From contig CM049319.1 in assembly GCA_026874595.1 (NCBI GenBank), positions 55,992,917-56,056,916 of the forward strand: a stretch of DNA of 64,000 nt, in the 5' to 3' direction. The stretch is from Sipunculus nudus. Lineage: Eukaryota > Annelida > Sipuncula > Golfingiida > Sipunculidae. Under the pieces are notes generated by a model, which ran no database searches, was not told where the DNA came from, and worked only from the letters and a program-made list of their open reading frames with translations. Each line of letters begins with the position of its first letter. Position 1 is the first letter of the stretch. The position numbers were made by a program, and so were the translations under genes. Positions 47,951 to 60,180 of the stretch are shown here, in pieces.

Positions 47951-49533
47951 AATACATATGTAATATTACCTGTATCAAAGATAGATGTTAAAAATAATAT
48001 CACATTTTCTGCATACAGGGGAAAAGAATGTCTACTCATTGCCGTGTGTCCTCGTCAAATTGTAAATATTGAGCGCAGATATTGAATAATGTGATAATGG
48101 ATATCCGGTATAGGTTACTGTAGGGTAAAATCACAAAAATTGAACCCTTGTGAAACGATGGAAAAGCAAAAATCTCGAAATATTATCCTCGCAAATATAA
48201 AGGCAACCACAGTTTTTAGAAGCAGAGTATCATTGACTATAGTATTAGTGGTATTACAGAGATCGAGATCATATCAAACACGCCAGTTAACTGGCAGCAA
48301 ATCACCTGAAAAAATAACTTAGCATTTGAGTGTGTACGCATAAAACAGCTGAGATAACTTTTTGCACCATGAATTATTTATATGTATCTTTCAACTGAAT
48401 TGTAACCATGATCTGCTTTAATTTATTTTCAAGTGAAAAAAATATGCATTTGATTTAAAACAACTCGGGCTCAGTAAATGGATTCTGTCCAAAGGGAATT
48501 GTGACTCCCGGCCCCAAAATAGCCCCTTACTTATATCCCCGTCTCAATGGAAAGGATTCTGCAAATAAAATTTATTTGCAGTGGCCGGTGTGCACTCAGG
48601 ACTAGAAGCCAGGGGGGTTTGTAACCTCCCGAATTTCACCAAATACCAATTGTGGCAGGAAACACAGAAAAAAACTTCAGAGTAAGGGTTCCAATGTTAT
48701 ATACCTTTTGTGTTACCATTTCATACATATTAGGAAAGCAGCCAGATGAAAAAAAAAAATGTTCTCCTTTACCCTGTTCGACTAGTTGATATTATGGCTT
48801 TGAATGACACTTAAAAACACCAAGAATGTATTTGTATTCTACTATAATTAACGGGTGAGATCGCGATCATCCCCAGAGCGTTCCTCCGGCTTCTGCCTGA
48901 AAGGTACGGGTCCAATGGCTATCAAATTATCTCCGCAGATCCTGTCCTACCGGGAGACTTCCCTCGGAGTACTTTCCGGAAATTTCGCGAACATTTTGAC
49001 ATTACTCAAGGAGGCTTTCAGTTTGCTTATAGACTAAATCAAATTTCGTGTTTGAATCAAGGATGTACCGCTAGTTTACAAAATGCATCAACAGCTGAAC
49101 CACTCAACTAGTGGTTGATACTGCCATCCAGTATCTGCTCAATTTAAATTCGCTCCCATAGTGCAGGGTGGAGTTTTAAATAACAATACTTACCCTTTGC
49201 CTGAAACCAAAATAACAATAGCATGTTCTAGGTAAAATCTTAAGTATCTGTAAACCGGTGGTAATTTTGGGCTGCATTATAATAAATTAAATCGATCATA
49301 TCTTATGATCTCGTTAAAAAGAGGCTGACTGCAGGTAGTCTTTAGATGAGCCACGTACTGTTAAATGATTTCATTGCCAATGTTGATTTATACATGATCA
49401 AACAGGATAAAAAGGATTGTGTATGGTTTATGATAGTTAAATACTTAGGTTAAGCTAATTGGCATCATGTCTTTACATGATAAAACAAGAAAAGTCATTT
49501 ATATTTTTGGGTGGAATCATAAAATCTCTCGTG
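47951..49533. other. No gene recognised
   Basis: A GC-richer island at about 48850-49035 contains a 60-codon frame without a recognisable domain. Otherwise AT-rich. Confidence 0.4.

Positions 49534-49590
<57 letters not shown>
49534..49590. repeat. (TA)n microsatellite
   Basis: TA run with one AAA interruption near its start. Confidence 0.97.
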
Positions 49591-49596
<6 letters not shown>

Positions 49597-50264
49597 GAGT
49601 TACTCTCCGTTGTAAAGTGCTCAACGACATACAGACTAGGCCAGAGCGGTATAACTCTGAAGAAAAACAACACTGTAAATTCACAACAGTCTGTTTCACG
49701 GGATGACACCGATCATCAGGCCTATGTATGTATGTATGTATCTTCCGTGCTACTTGATTGTTGGTATATGAATGGTGTTTTAAACCTGATGTATATGTTT
49801 AATTTTATATGATTTAAGTCCACTATTTTTAGCTTTAATAAATATATATATTTCTTTACATGCTTCCAGATTTTATGAATTATTTTAATATATGTATATA
49901 AAGATAGATTACCTCGATGACTGATGAAGTGGTAATTCAGCGACTGTGATCACTTTTTATATTAAAATCATTTTAAAAACATATTAGTCGAATTGACTGA
50001 AGTCCAAATACTATAGTCATTATAAGTTTATTTGCTTATTGTCAACCGAGTCATTTTTGTTTTTCATAACTTCATTTTCAGTGTAGGCCCAAAACATGAA
50101 TTTAACTTGTTGTAGAAAAGATGGTATATTTTGTATGTCGTATTTTTGTGCATTTTTGCATTTTGCGTGCGAAAGCATTTGATTTGAGAAAAACCTGACA
50201 TGTGTCCGATTTCCTGTGTTATGTTTAAGCCTGCATGCATGTGTACGTTGTCGGTTCTGGCACA

Positions 50265-50470
50265 GGGCCAAGAATCGGACCAACGAGAACGTGTCGCTAG
50301 TTTAAATTTGGAGATGGATGCACAATGCATTACCACGCTTTCAGTGGTATGATTACAATTCTTTGCTCTGCGTCAGCCTTGTAGGTAAAACCCAGAGAAA
50401 CTTGCTGGAAAAGCAGCGGTTAAAACAAGGAGATCTGCGGTGTATTAGCGCCTCTCGAAGAGCTTTCGTT
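50265..50470. repeat. Dispersed 200-bp repeat, copy 2
   Basis: GGACCAACGAGAACGTGTCGC, GGATGCACAATGCATTACCACGCTTTCAGTGGTATGATTACAATT and CCAGAGAAACTTGCTGGAAAAGCAGCGG match copy 3 in order. Confidence 0.75.
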
Positions 50471-50849
50471 TTTATGAGTTGTATGTTAACATATATAAAT
50501 TAGAAAGGAGAAGAAAATAATGAAGTTACCTATGTATGACCACTATTTGTCAAAATGACTAATTAATGGGGGAATTGACACGTGTTCATACGCTCTCCCA
50601 CATGTATTTGCGCACTTATAAAAACAGTCGTTAGAGATGACGTTTACAACCATGTAGGTTTATATTCCTGTGTAATCAATGCAAATCCTCACAAAGTAAC
50701 CTTTTAGACGATGTGAACATCTTGTTAAAACGTGTTGAATGATGTTGAATGATAATGTAATGTCTTCCTGCAATAAACCTAATTGAACCAACATGTTTTT
50801 TTTTATAATCTGTTTGGCTGGATTTGCCGGATACTTGAGAAAAAAAAAT

Positions 50850-51185
50850 TCTGAGCACATCACACCAGTACTCGATACTCTTCATTGGTAGCCAGTGTGT
50901 CAGAGGATCCACAGTAAAATCCTTGTAATTAAAGCGAAAATCTAACTAGCTCCGTGTTAAATTCAGCGGCTCATTGCTTCCCCCAAAAAATTGTAAGCTT
51001 CGTCCTACCCACAAGGATCACTTAGTTGTTCCATTCACAAGGTACATCAATCATATGCATGTGAGATTTTGGTGTAGCAGGTCCCTAACTGTGAAATGAA
51101 TTACCTCAGTACCTGTACACAATCAAGTCTAATACCATTTAAATCTCATCCAAATTTTTTTTATGACAGTTTCGCGGATAATGTA
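50850..51185 (+). pseudogene. LINE reverse transcriptase 3' remnant
   Basis: Shifting + strand frames recall the tail of CR1/L2-type reverse transcriptases: a HW-P-V-x-Q-R-I-H-x-K-I-L pattern at about 50885, a YPQGSLS...PFT-like block, a VPNCEMNYLS pattern matching the family's W-N-x-L-P block, and SLIPFKSHPN. Several stops; dead copy. Opposite orientation to the LINE end at 18240. Confidence 0.5.
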
Positions 51186-51334
51186 ATCTATGAACTTCTG
51201 TGGTATGGATTCTCCTGAAACATCCAATACTTTTTTATTGTTTTAAATTCATTTATTGACAAATTAACTTTTATCATTCTATTTCTCACATCATTACACC
51301 AGTCTCGTTCGTATGATTCTTTGCATTGTGCCAG

Positions 51335-51545
51335 AAACTATTATTAGACCAAAGAGAGCGTATGTCGCGTGTTAAAAATGGAGCTGGATGCACAATGCGA
51401 TACCACTCCAAGTGGTCTGATTACAATTATTTTCTCTGTGCGCACCGAGGTGTTCTTACCCAGAAAATCTTGCTACACAAAGCAGCGGTGACATGATAGG
51501 GATCTCGGATGACTGTGCACAATGTATAACCCCTGCTTGATGAGC
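51335..51545. repeat. Dispersed 200-bp repeat, copy 3
   Basis: AGACCAAAGAGAGCGTATGTCGCG, AGCTGGATGCACAATGCGATACCACT, AGTGGTCTGATTACAATTATTTTCTCTGTGCGCACC and GCTACACAAAGCAGCGG define the fullest copy. Confidence 0.75.
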
Positions 51546-53734
51546 TTACAACTGTAACTGCTTGCATGAGTGCTTTGTCCGAACTTTCCAGGACTGATTG
51601 GTGAATAAGGCACTAGTATAATGACTTGGTTTCAGCTAAGGCTGGTTGTTATAGCTAAGCATTAAAAGAAGTCATCTAAGTTAACACAAAACAAGTGGCT
51701 CTTGGGAAATGACGCCCGGCTGAATTTGAGAAAACAGGAAATGTCCATATATAGATACGAGAAATGAGACACGCCTGAAAATTTAGAATGGAAGAAAAAG
51801 AAAACTGAGAAATGTTACTGACAAATTAAAAAAAACACTCCTTGAGGTAATTTATTTAAAACTGTGCATGATGATAGGAAGACTGATGACGTGAATGAGA
51901 CAGACTTGTTAGATTTACAAATCAGTGCAGCGTATGGAACCGCTTGAAATTGTCAGTCTCGAAATATAATTAGAACTGTATTTAAAAAGGTCACCAGTTT
52001 CAAACTCCTAAGAGAACTTGGTTGAAACACTTGGTTTTCAAACTGATTGAAAACTATAGAGGCTCACATAGTCCGCCATGTGTTTAATAAGAAACGTGTG
52101 GCATACGTGATACCATTATATCCCCATGCAAACCTGAGCAAGAACCCTTTTCAAATTCAAATACTTGCAAAATATAAGCCTATAAAATTAATTAGCTTTT
52201 TAGTTATGATCTTTTTAAATGGGAGCACTGAGGGTTGTAAACTACACAAATTGAACAAGAGAAATAAGGGTTAAGTCTTATATTGACTCAAATATTGTGG
52301 ATGATGATGGGTAAGAAATCAAACATCAAAACTGTTAATAAACAATAAACATAATTTCTGTTGTTATCCCAAACAGGTGCATGGCTGCCTAGATTGTGGT
52401 CAAGAAATATGACTTACATAGGACATTTATACTAGATTTTTAATTAATAATATATAAAGTATACACGTCCAGGCATGAAATTATAAAATTGTGATTAATA
52501 TTTGTCCGTGCATAAAGGAACCATATTGAAACTAAACCACACAAGTCACCTTGTTCTAAGGTACAGATCACAATGTAGTCCATGAGCGAGACGGGTTGGT
52601 CGGTACCATCTGAGGAGAATAATTCTCATTGTGATATTTGGCAAGGTATACACCCCTAGAGTTTGAAAATATGTGATAGCATTGCATCGGTGGTAGCTTG
52701 AAAAAAAAAACTGAGTAAAAAAAAAAAAGAATAAGAAAACAGTTTTAAACAAAGTGAGACTTGCTTTATCCTTGTGCACCATAATATGGGCCAGAAGAGA
52801 CCCCAACCTCCACAGATTAACAGATAAAACAGACTAAATTGGACATACGAGATTATCATGACATCTTTCTGTTTACACATGCCTTTGCTCAAATGTTTTA
52901 ACACATTCAGCTCCCGATGTAGAGGAAAAAGGTTCGTATATACAGTCTATATTCTCTATATATAAGAAGGTTCCCCCATCTGAACATGGCAGGCTACAGC
53001 CTTTTTTTCCCTTGTACTCCATATACTGTTTGTACTCCTTGTACTCGGCTAGACATCTCGAGTCCTGACCTCCGATTCCGAGTAAAAATCTGAGACAAGG
53101 AAACATGTCCTATATAGCTTATCAATAGCAAACATAAGAAACTTAGTTTGATGTAAAAATAATATATTTTTCTTTATTTTCACTCAAGCTTCCATACATA
53201 TTTACCATGGGTAACTTATTTTAACCAAAAGTCCAGATACTGGATCGGACCAAACATTGAATAAAAATTGCATCCCTTATATAAAAACACATCAAACCAC
53301 TATTTTCCTATGCAAAACTCTTAAAATTAGATTAATAAAGTAATTTGTTGGAAATACTAAATCAGATACAAAATAAACGATAATTGAAATAACGAGAATG
53401 GAAAACTCAGCCATAGTATTCTAGCTCTCTATCACATGTGAACCATAACAAGATTTTGTTGATTTTAAGATGTTTTAACTTATTTATGTGCAATTTCAAA
53501 ACAAACAAAAATATACCAAAAATATATGACATATGCTAATACTAACTATTCTGATATTTTGGTGCTATAAATAAACAAAGTATAATAATAATAATTATTA
53601 TTATTTTTATCATGCAATCTACAGATGTCATATTTAATGTTCATGGATATATATTACCTTGATACATATGCTAAAGGGCAACCAACAAGACACCCAACAG
53701 CCAATCACAAACTATCACTCCATGGTTAATCCTA
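51546..53734. other. No gene seen
   Basis: AT-rich intergenic sequence, with a short TAATAATAAT stretch near 53584. Open frames at 52047, 52546 and 52656 lack domains. Confidence 0.45.
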
Positions 53735-54941
53735 CGGTGCTAAATGGTCTGCAGATCCCCGAAATGAAAATTACACAACAGGCGATGGGATAACTGGGAA
53801 AGTCTCCAACTTGCCCATGGATGAGACTAGTTGGAAGTGCCAACAAAGTAAAGGAATTGAACATGCCATTTCAAAAGACACTGGAAAATTTGGAGAAGCT
53901 CTGCGCCGATGCCACGCCACTCATGTCCCCAACATAGACAGAGTAATTCCGGGTATCAGCATTGAAAAGGATGAAACTTACACAAGCCTTGTTCAGCCAA
54001 CTACTCAATACCAGGAACTTGTTACGTTAACATTTTTTTACAAGATTTGTGCAAAGCTTGTGTTGATGTTATGAAACGTCAACTTAAGGAACGGTTGGAG
54101 AATGGTTCACTATGGAACCCATCTTCACAGCTCGTTAGAGATGCTGAGTTCTTCAGTGCCACTAACCTTTCTGGTGAGAGACATTTTGCCATAAGTGATT
54201 CAGTTATGTCAAGAGCAAAGCATGCTACCATATCACATGTGGAAGGCAAAGTGGTGTTCCAAGCGAATAAAATTTGGGACTGGTTAGCAGCCCAGACAGA
54301 TTGCCTTAAAGCAGATCGAACCAAACTGGCAGTACGACAAGCACGTGAGCTAATAGCAGAAGAAAAGGAAAAGCAGCAGCAGTTGACAAAAAAAAATAAA
54401 ACAGAGACTGTTAGATAACAGGTTTCAGCTGTTGGCGAAAGAAGATCGGGACAGGGAAAAATTCGAGCAGTGGTTAGAGTGTGTCTATGAGCATGGGGGT
54501 TTATGGGGAAATGAAAGAGATATGTCACACAATACTTCAAAATTCTCAAAAGCAAAGCACTCACCGCTAATAAAGCTGAAGTTCATGTGCGAACCAAGAT
54601 TTTGAGAATTTAGGGCAAAGAGTAAAATACTGTTACCAGAATGTTCTGTGGCTGAGATCAAAGTATACCTTACAGAGCTTATTAAATGTTCTTTTCTTTT
54701 AGAACTGCATGATTTACTTAATCTACTTGTAAATCCTAAATCAATGGTGGGGGCTGGCTTCAGTCGGGCCTGGGAGAGTGATGGGTGCAAAACTTGGTTT
54801 GAGGGCACAATCAAAAGACTGGTCACTTATGAAAACAAAAAACCTGAATTCGAATTAGATTTTCAGGAAGACGCTCTGTCATACATGACAATCCTAGAGG
54901 AGTTAGTTGATATTATCAGAGGCGAAATGGTCCTTCACTGA
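53735..54941 (+). pseudogene. Broken transposase-like gene, copy B (5'-truncated)
   Basis: 53735-54383 is the near-identical segment shared with 26235-26883. Unlike copy A it continues in homology-consistent coding sequence: EEKEKQQQ at the shared end, then a frameshift in an A run at 54392, a DRDREKFEQWLE stretch, a stop near 54610, and an open part (54648-54941) with VGAGFSRAWESDGCKTWFEG and an acidic tail ending at a stop. Everything 5' of GGTGCTAAATGG is missing. The two copies are thus complementary truncations of one family. Confidence 0.65.
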
Positions 54942-55458
54942 AGTCCTACTTCATTCATTCATTTATACATAGTTGACTGGATTTTTAAGCTCATGTTTTC
55001 TCATTGTGAGTTTTATTGGTTTAATAAGTTCTATTATCTAATTATATCTTTGTACAATCAGGTTATATATTGTGATTGTATGCTTCCTTTAACCTTGTTA
55101 TACAACTTTAAAATGATAAACCAGTTTTTTTTACAATTCACTATCAAGATATTTTTTTAGCATTCCATGAATCACAAATTTGCTATAAGATTATATTGGT
55201 AATAAATAAGGTAATGTGTTTATATGCAATTTTCCATGTTTGACTGGTTTCAAACTCCATTATATTTGTAGTAATTGTTTTCAGTATCTCAGTGTCTATG
55301 ATTTGCAGTTTTTGTTTTAGTATTTGTTTTAGTTGTACCTCTCTTAAACGATCAGGTGATATATTGTGATATTTCATGTAACTTTCTGATACAATGTATT
55401 TTGACAATACTGTACAATATTGTTGATATTTCAAAATTGTAGCAATGCATGTGATGCA
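54942..55458. other. No gene seen
   Basis: AT-rich sequence, presumably 3' non-coding DNA of the transposase-like element and intergenic DNA. Confidence 0.4.
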
Positions 55459-55799
55459 CAATGGGGTACCTTTGAACAAGGTTATTGTTATTTACGGTAA
55501 CTCCCGCTTTTGCTTATAAGTGCCAACTTGTGTTCATTTAGTGAAACACATAACGTTTGAGTAAGGCATTAAAACTGGCTAAATCCTTTGTTTATTATTA
55601 TACATTTGAGTGGATCGCTAAAAGGAATACATAAAGCTTCACTACGTTGCATAGAAATATGATGAAAGTTAACATTTAATCGAGAAGATAGATACTTTAA
55701 ACTTCTAAATCGTTCAAAGTTTGAATACTAGATGGCGCTGATAAGCAAGTGCGGGAGTTACCGTAAATAACAATGATCTTGTTCAAAGGTACCCTATTG
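55459..55799. mobile_element. MITE with about 65-bp terminal inverted repeats
   Basis: 55459-55523 (CAATGGGGTACCTTTGAACA...TTTACGGTAACTCCCGC...) and 55734-55799 (its reverse complement) match at all but a handful of positions. Total length is 341 bp with a non-repetitive loop. A TSD is not clear. It ends 66 bases before the LTR of the retroelement. Confidence 0.9.
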
Positions 55800-55865
55800 A
55801 TGTAAATAAATATTGTCATGTAACATTCTGAATTTATTCGTTATTTACCTTTGCATCATGACTGT

Positions 55866-56050
55866 TGTTATAATATGACCTCATGCATGTGTATCTGTTA
55901 CAATGAGTCACTGACCCAGTACTGGAGGGATCTGTGCTACACCATCCAACTGGACAGTCGTGTTTACAAGTGCTTATATGTATCTTGAGTCAGGTATAAT
56001 AAATACAGACATATACACCTTCTGGATTATTTATTCATTGGAACATAACA
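55866..56050 (+). mobile_element. 5' LTR of Ty3-type element
   Basis: A 185-bp sequence starting TGTTAT and ending ATAACA, perfect inverted termini. It contains AATAAA at about 55997, 50 bases before the end, in the place of an R/U5 polyadenylation signal. A primer binding site follows at 56056. No matching 3' LTR was found within the window. Confidence 0.75.
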
Positions 56051-56055
56051 AAACA

Positions 56056-56073
56056 TGGTGTCAGAAGAGGGAT
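56056..56073 (+). other. Primer binding site
   Basis: TGGTGTCAGAAGAGGGAT starts with the TGG complementary to a tRNA CCA end and resembles the TGGTGTCAGAAG sites of metazoan Ty3-type elements. Five bases separate it from the LTR end. The tRNA species is not proven. Confidence 0.7.
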
Positions 56074-56159
56074 AGCATTACAAATAAAAGCTTCACCAGC
56101 GCACCACCCAGACAAATGAGAATGTTACTGAGAATTCAGATATAAGATTGTGAAGTAAA

Positions 56160-57529
56160 ATATGTTCCAGGTAGAAAGATACCAATCGCTGACGCACTGT
56201 CAAGGCTGACAATGGAAGACGAACGAAGGAAATGTAAGACATGGACATAACTGTACATAATGTAACAAATGTAACTCAACACCGACTGGACCAAATCAAG
56301 GACATGACAGCAGAGGATGAAACCTTGAGCACACTCATGAAAACAGTCATGAACGGATGGCCTAATTCACAGAAAGGACTGCCCACAAACATCAAGAAAT
56401 ACTGGAATTTCAGAGATGAAATAAGTGTATACGATGGGATTTTGGTGAAAGGAGATCGGGTGATAATCCCAGAGGAAATGACAGTTGAAGCTCTCAAGCT
56501 CATCCATGCAGGACACCAAGGAATAGAGAAATGCAGGCTGAGGGCCAGAGCATCTGTGTTTTGGTGTGGTATCAATGAAGACATTGTCAAAACATGTGAC
56601 ACTTGTCAGCGCCTCCAACTCGCACAACAGAAAGAACCAGTGATTCACATTAAGGCGGAAAGGCCATGGGAAATAGTTGGTTCTGACAAATCACTGGCAT
56701 AATGAAAACTACCTGCTTCTAATAGATTATTACAGCTCATATCCCATCATAAGGAAAATAAACACATCAACAACAACTGCTGTTATCAATGCAATGAAAG
56801 CTGTTTCCTCTGAATCTGGAATTCCAGAAAAAACTATTCAGTGATAACGGACCGCAATACACATCCTATGACTTCAAACGCTTTGCAGAAATGTATGATT
56901 TTGCACATAAAACAAGCAGTCCACATTTCCCTGAGGCAAATGGCAAAAGTGAAATGTATGTAGCTGTCATGAAAAGAACACTACAAAAAGCATTAGAAAC
57001 AAAGGAAGATCCTGCAATGGCATTGCTATGTGTGAGAATTACACCAATTGCTTCTGGACTGCCATCTCCAGCAGAACTAATGTTCAACAGGAAGATAAGA
57101 TCAAACTTGCCCTTCGTTAGCACTCAATAAAAAGATGAGAAAATGCCACAAAAACTTAAAGATCACAGACAGCAACAAGATATGCAGTGTAATTCACGAA
57201 GCAGAGAACTGCCAAAACTAGCAAGTGGACAGTCAGTAAGAATACAAGATCCAGTTTCCAAGAAATGGGAACCGGCAAATATTAGTCAGTCCAGTGCCGA
57301 ACCAAGATCACACATAGTGGAAAAATCAGGAGTAAAATACCGAAGTAACAGAAGACACATAAGAGAAACTGGAAAAAAACTTTTTAAACAAACCACTCTT
57401 GATGATACAGACTCAGAAAATGAGGACGCCACACAGAATACACAAGGCAGTATTGAAACCTATAACAGTGCACGATATGTAACAAAGTCTGGCAGAATGG
57501 TGAAGCCACCACAGAGATTTTATTTGTAA
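56160..57529 (+). pseudogene. Ty3-type pol remnant: RNase H end and integrase
   Basis: The first codons read YVPGRKIPIADALSRL, the motif at the end of the RNase H/connection region. Then 56241-56702 carries the integrase zinc-binding domain (HAGHQGIEKC ... CDTCQRL). The catalytic core follows with its first Asp in LLLIDYYSSYP (about 56720), second in SDNGPQY (about 56842) and Glu in the PEANGKSE block (about 56950). 57143-57529 is the C-terminal tail ending KSGRMVKPPQRFYL. Stops near 56230, 56700 and 57128 and a frameshift near 56832 disable it. Gag, protease, reverse transcriptase and most of RNase H are missing: only about 90 bases separate the primer site from this remnant. Confidence 0.88.
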
Positions 57530-58795
57530 TATTACTAGTATTCATACATGACTTATGAAGAGTAGTTCCGTGTAATATCAGATCATCTGAAATATGCCGA
57601 CCAATAAGGCTGCAATCTTCACTTACTACTCGGCATAGACTGAAATTTTATTGTTATTTTATGAACCGGTAGTAGCTGTGAATATGTGCTACTCATTGAT
57701 GGATGAGAGAATTATATAAATTCAAGAGAAATGTGGGGCAAGTTAACCAACTCGATTTTGCATAACCGGTCTGCTCGCCCCTTTCGGAAATTTACATCCA
57801 ATAAAAGTTTCCCCTAAAACCAAAAATAAAGACGGTCCTTTTATAAATATATGTTTTATAAAAATATGTGAGATATTATTGTGATCCAGGTAAACATTGA
57901 TTTTTTTTCTGGCTCTCCTCAAAAGTCCGTCTATAACAGTTGAGTACAGCTGCTAACAGACGAATCAACCAACGTCGATAATTTCATGAAAACCTTGCTT
58001 CGTAGAGGAATAATTAATTAAAAAAAAAATAAAAGCAAATAAAAACTTCACTGGAGCAAGCAGTATGAATGGGAAATTCATAGTATAAAAAGAATAAATG
58101 ATCTGGACATTATTTTTTTCTATCAACAGATATAAAATAAAAATAAGACTTGGGTATACATGTATTAATAATCTCTTTTTTAGGTATCGTATAGAGATGA
58201 ACATGAGGTGTGAGCACAAGTGCCCCAACGATGTCAACATTTTGTTCATTATTGAATCTCAAATAATTGATCAATCATAAAATAAAGACACAACTATATA
58301 CATATAAACATTTTAGTTGCATTAAACATCATTGAAAAAGGCAAACGAATAACTCATGATTGAATATTATTTTCTAACTACTTATTTAAGGCAATACTCA
58401 CCAGCGTTTATTTTGAATAACTGGTATAGCTTGAACTACTTTTCCACGTGTGCGGTTGCTTCATTAGTCTATAATTTTTGCTTTAATGCGTTCAAACGTC
58501 AGATCTCTTTTATATATACGTCTGAAATTTAAAATGCATTACTTCATTCCTAGGATAAAGACAGGTGAATAAGGCTTGCTTTTTTATTTTAACGCTTAAT
58601 CATGTTCACAAGCAAGATGTCCAAGCCCAAGGACAGCTGGCATATCCCATGAGAAATGCTTGAGGGAGTCACGATTGATAGATCATGTAGATCGAAATTT
58701 TTAATGTCTATAACCAATGTTGGAAAATGACCAACTAATAATTTAAAAATACAACAAGGACCTTGAGCCACAATGGTTACCGGCCATATGTTTAA
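57530..58795. other. No gene seen
   Basis: AT-rich; checked for a 3' LTR matching 55866-56050 and none was seen. Confidence 0.5.
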
Positions 58796-58905
58796 CTATG
58801 AAAGTGTGGCATCAGTGATGATGCGGGACGGACGAACGGATTGAAGGACTGACAGACGCGGACCATTTAAGTATTCCTCTCTCCTAACGGCGGGGGAATA
58901 AAAAA
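58796..58905 (-). repeat. CCCCCGCCGTTAGGAG repeat head (minus strand)
   Basis: Reverse complement reads ATTCCCCCGCCGTTAGGAGAG...TGGTCCGCGTCTGTC...GTCCGTCCCGCATCATCACTGATGCC, matching 34850-34935 and its downstream ATCACTGATGCC. Confidence 0.65.
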
Positions 58906-59049
58906 GATGCCTGATACTGGTGTCGACATGCGTTTCTCCTAACGATTCCTTGGGTTTTCAACTTTTGTTTTTCAGTTGAAAGGGTGATATTTGTATGACG
59001 GCAACTGGAAATAATGTAAAGAAAATCTTCTCTGATAAAAAATAAAAAC

Positions 59050-59125
59050 AATGTTTCAGTCTTGGGGGGCGGCCTTTAGAGCCCAAAGCTACCCCTCTGG
59101 ATCCGCCACTGATTTGCCACTCAGT
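59050..59125 (-). repeat. GTGGCGGATCCAG repeat (minus strand)
   Basis: The minus strand reads AATCAGTGGCGGATCCAGAGGGGTAGC followed by a GGGCTCT stretch and a C run. The GGCGGATCCAGG word is also at 35331 on the + strand. It is a widespread invertebrate repeat end. Confidence 0.55.
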
Positions 59126-59163
59126 AATACTAAGGGGTAGAGATATCACACAGCAGTGGGATA

Positions 59164-59226
59164 GGGACACGCCCCCTAATTAGTGTGGCCAGACTGCTCC
59201 AGTGGAGGGACACGCCCCCTAATTAG
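59164..59226. repeat. 20-bp direct repeat
   Basis: GGGACACGCCCCCTAATTAG occurs exactly twice, 43 bases apart. Confidence 0.9.
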
Positions 59227-59239
59227 CCTGCTGCAGGGC

Positions 59240-60170
59240 AACAAGCTAGTCACAGGTTTCCTGGAAATATGGGTCCCATGCAGCTAGCTCATTTCTGTGA
59301 ATTATTAAAATGCCAGAACTTTTCAGTGAGTGGTCATATCTTGTTGATTTAAGAACTATATTGATCCTGAAGCAAAAATCTACCTTGCCATGTATTTCTT
59401 ATATGTAATTTTTTATTTTGAAAAAATGACTGATATATCTATAATTAAATTAGCGGTTGAAGTTATAAGCCTAGCGTTGTTGAACTAAGCTATAATATGT
59501 CTATTATTATAAAAGCGCAATGACACAGTGCAGCTTAACTTTACTTCTAATTTGATTTGAGTATGTTATGTACCGCTTGATCCTAAAATTTTAATCAAAA
59601 TGTAAGGAATATTGAAGCGATTTTCAATTTGGAGATTTTGGAAAAGCCAATGAAGGCATGGATGCGAGAATGTCTCCAGGATAATCTGCATGCGTCTGGA
59701 ATTTGGTGTCAGTCTCTAAGCTTCCTATTATCGCCCAACAAATTCTGGTGACAACGAAGTGACATCAAACGCCAGAAATACTTTGTAGGTATAACTATAT
59801 GACAAGCGATAACGCATCACTGGGTCTTACACAGTATCACCGAGAGACCGAGTTTTATGTGGTTAAATGAAAGACAGTTTAGCATTTTACGATATAGTGT
59901 GAACATTCTTTTGAACAAATGGGCGTGGCTTGTAAGTGTGGCTTGTTTGTTGTTGTGCCGTTGACTCTCCCGGCCCCCGGCGACAGACTAATGCTAGCCA
60001 TAAAACTAGAGATGCTAAGTTAGTTAATCTTTTGTTTCCTTACAACTTTAGCGAGTATAGAATCCGGTCTGCATGGACGAGGTTATGGGTGTATACGGAC
60101 GGACGTAATGATGTTTAGGATTCATGTAATGGAGAAGTAAGAGGCATGTCTATGTCATATCATCAGGCAT
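59240..60170. other. No gene seen
   Basis: Mixed-composition sequence before the MULE-like element. No exon or repeat recognised. Confidence 0.4.
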
Positions 60171-60180
60171 GTCATGGCTT

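Noticed and set aside
48855-49037. GC-richer 60-codon frame
   Set aside because: Too short, no domain, no splice sites; could be a scrap of a mobile element but none was recognised.
57530-58300. 3' LTR expected after the integrase remnant
   Set aside because: No stretch matching the 185-bp 5' LTR could be found by eye.
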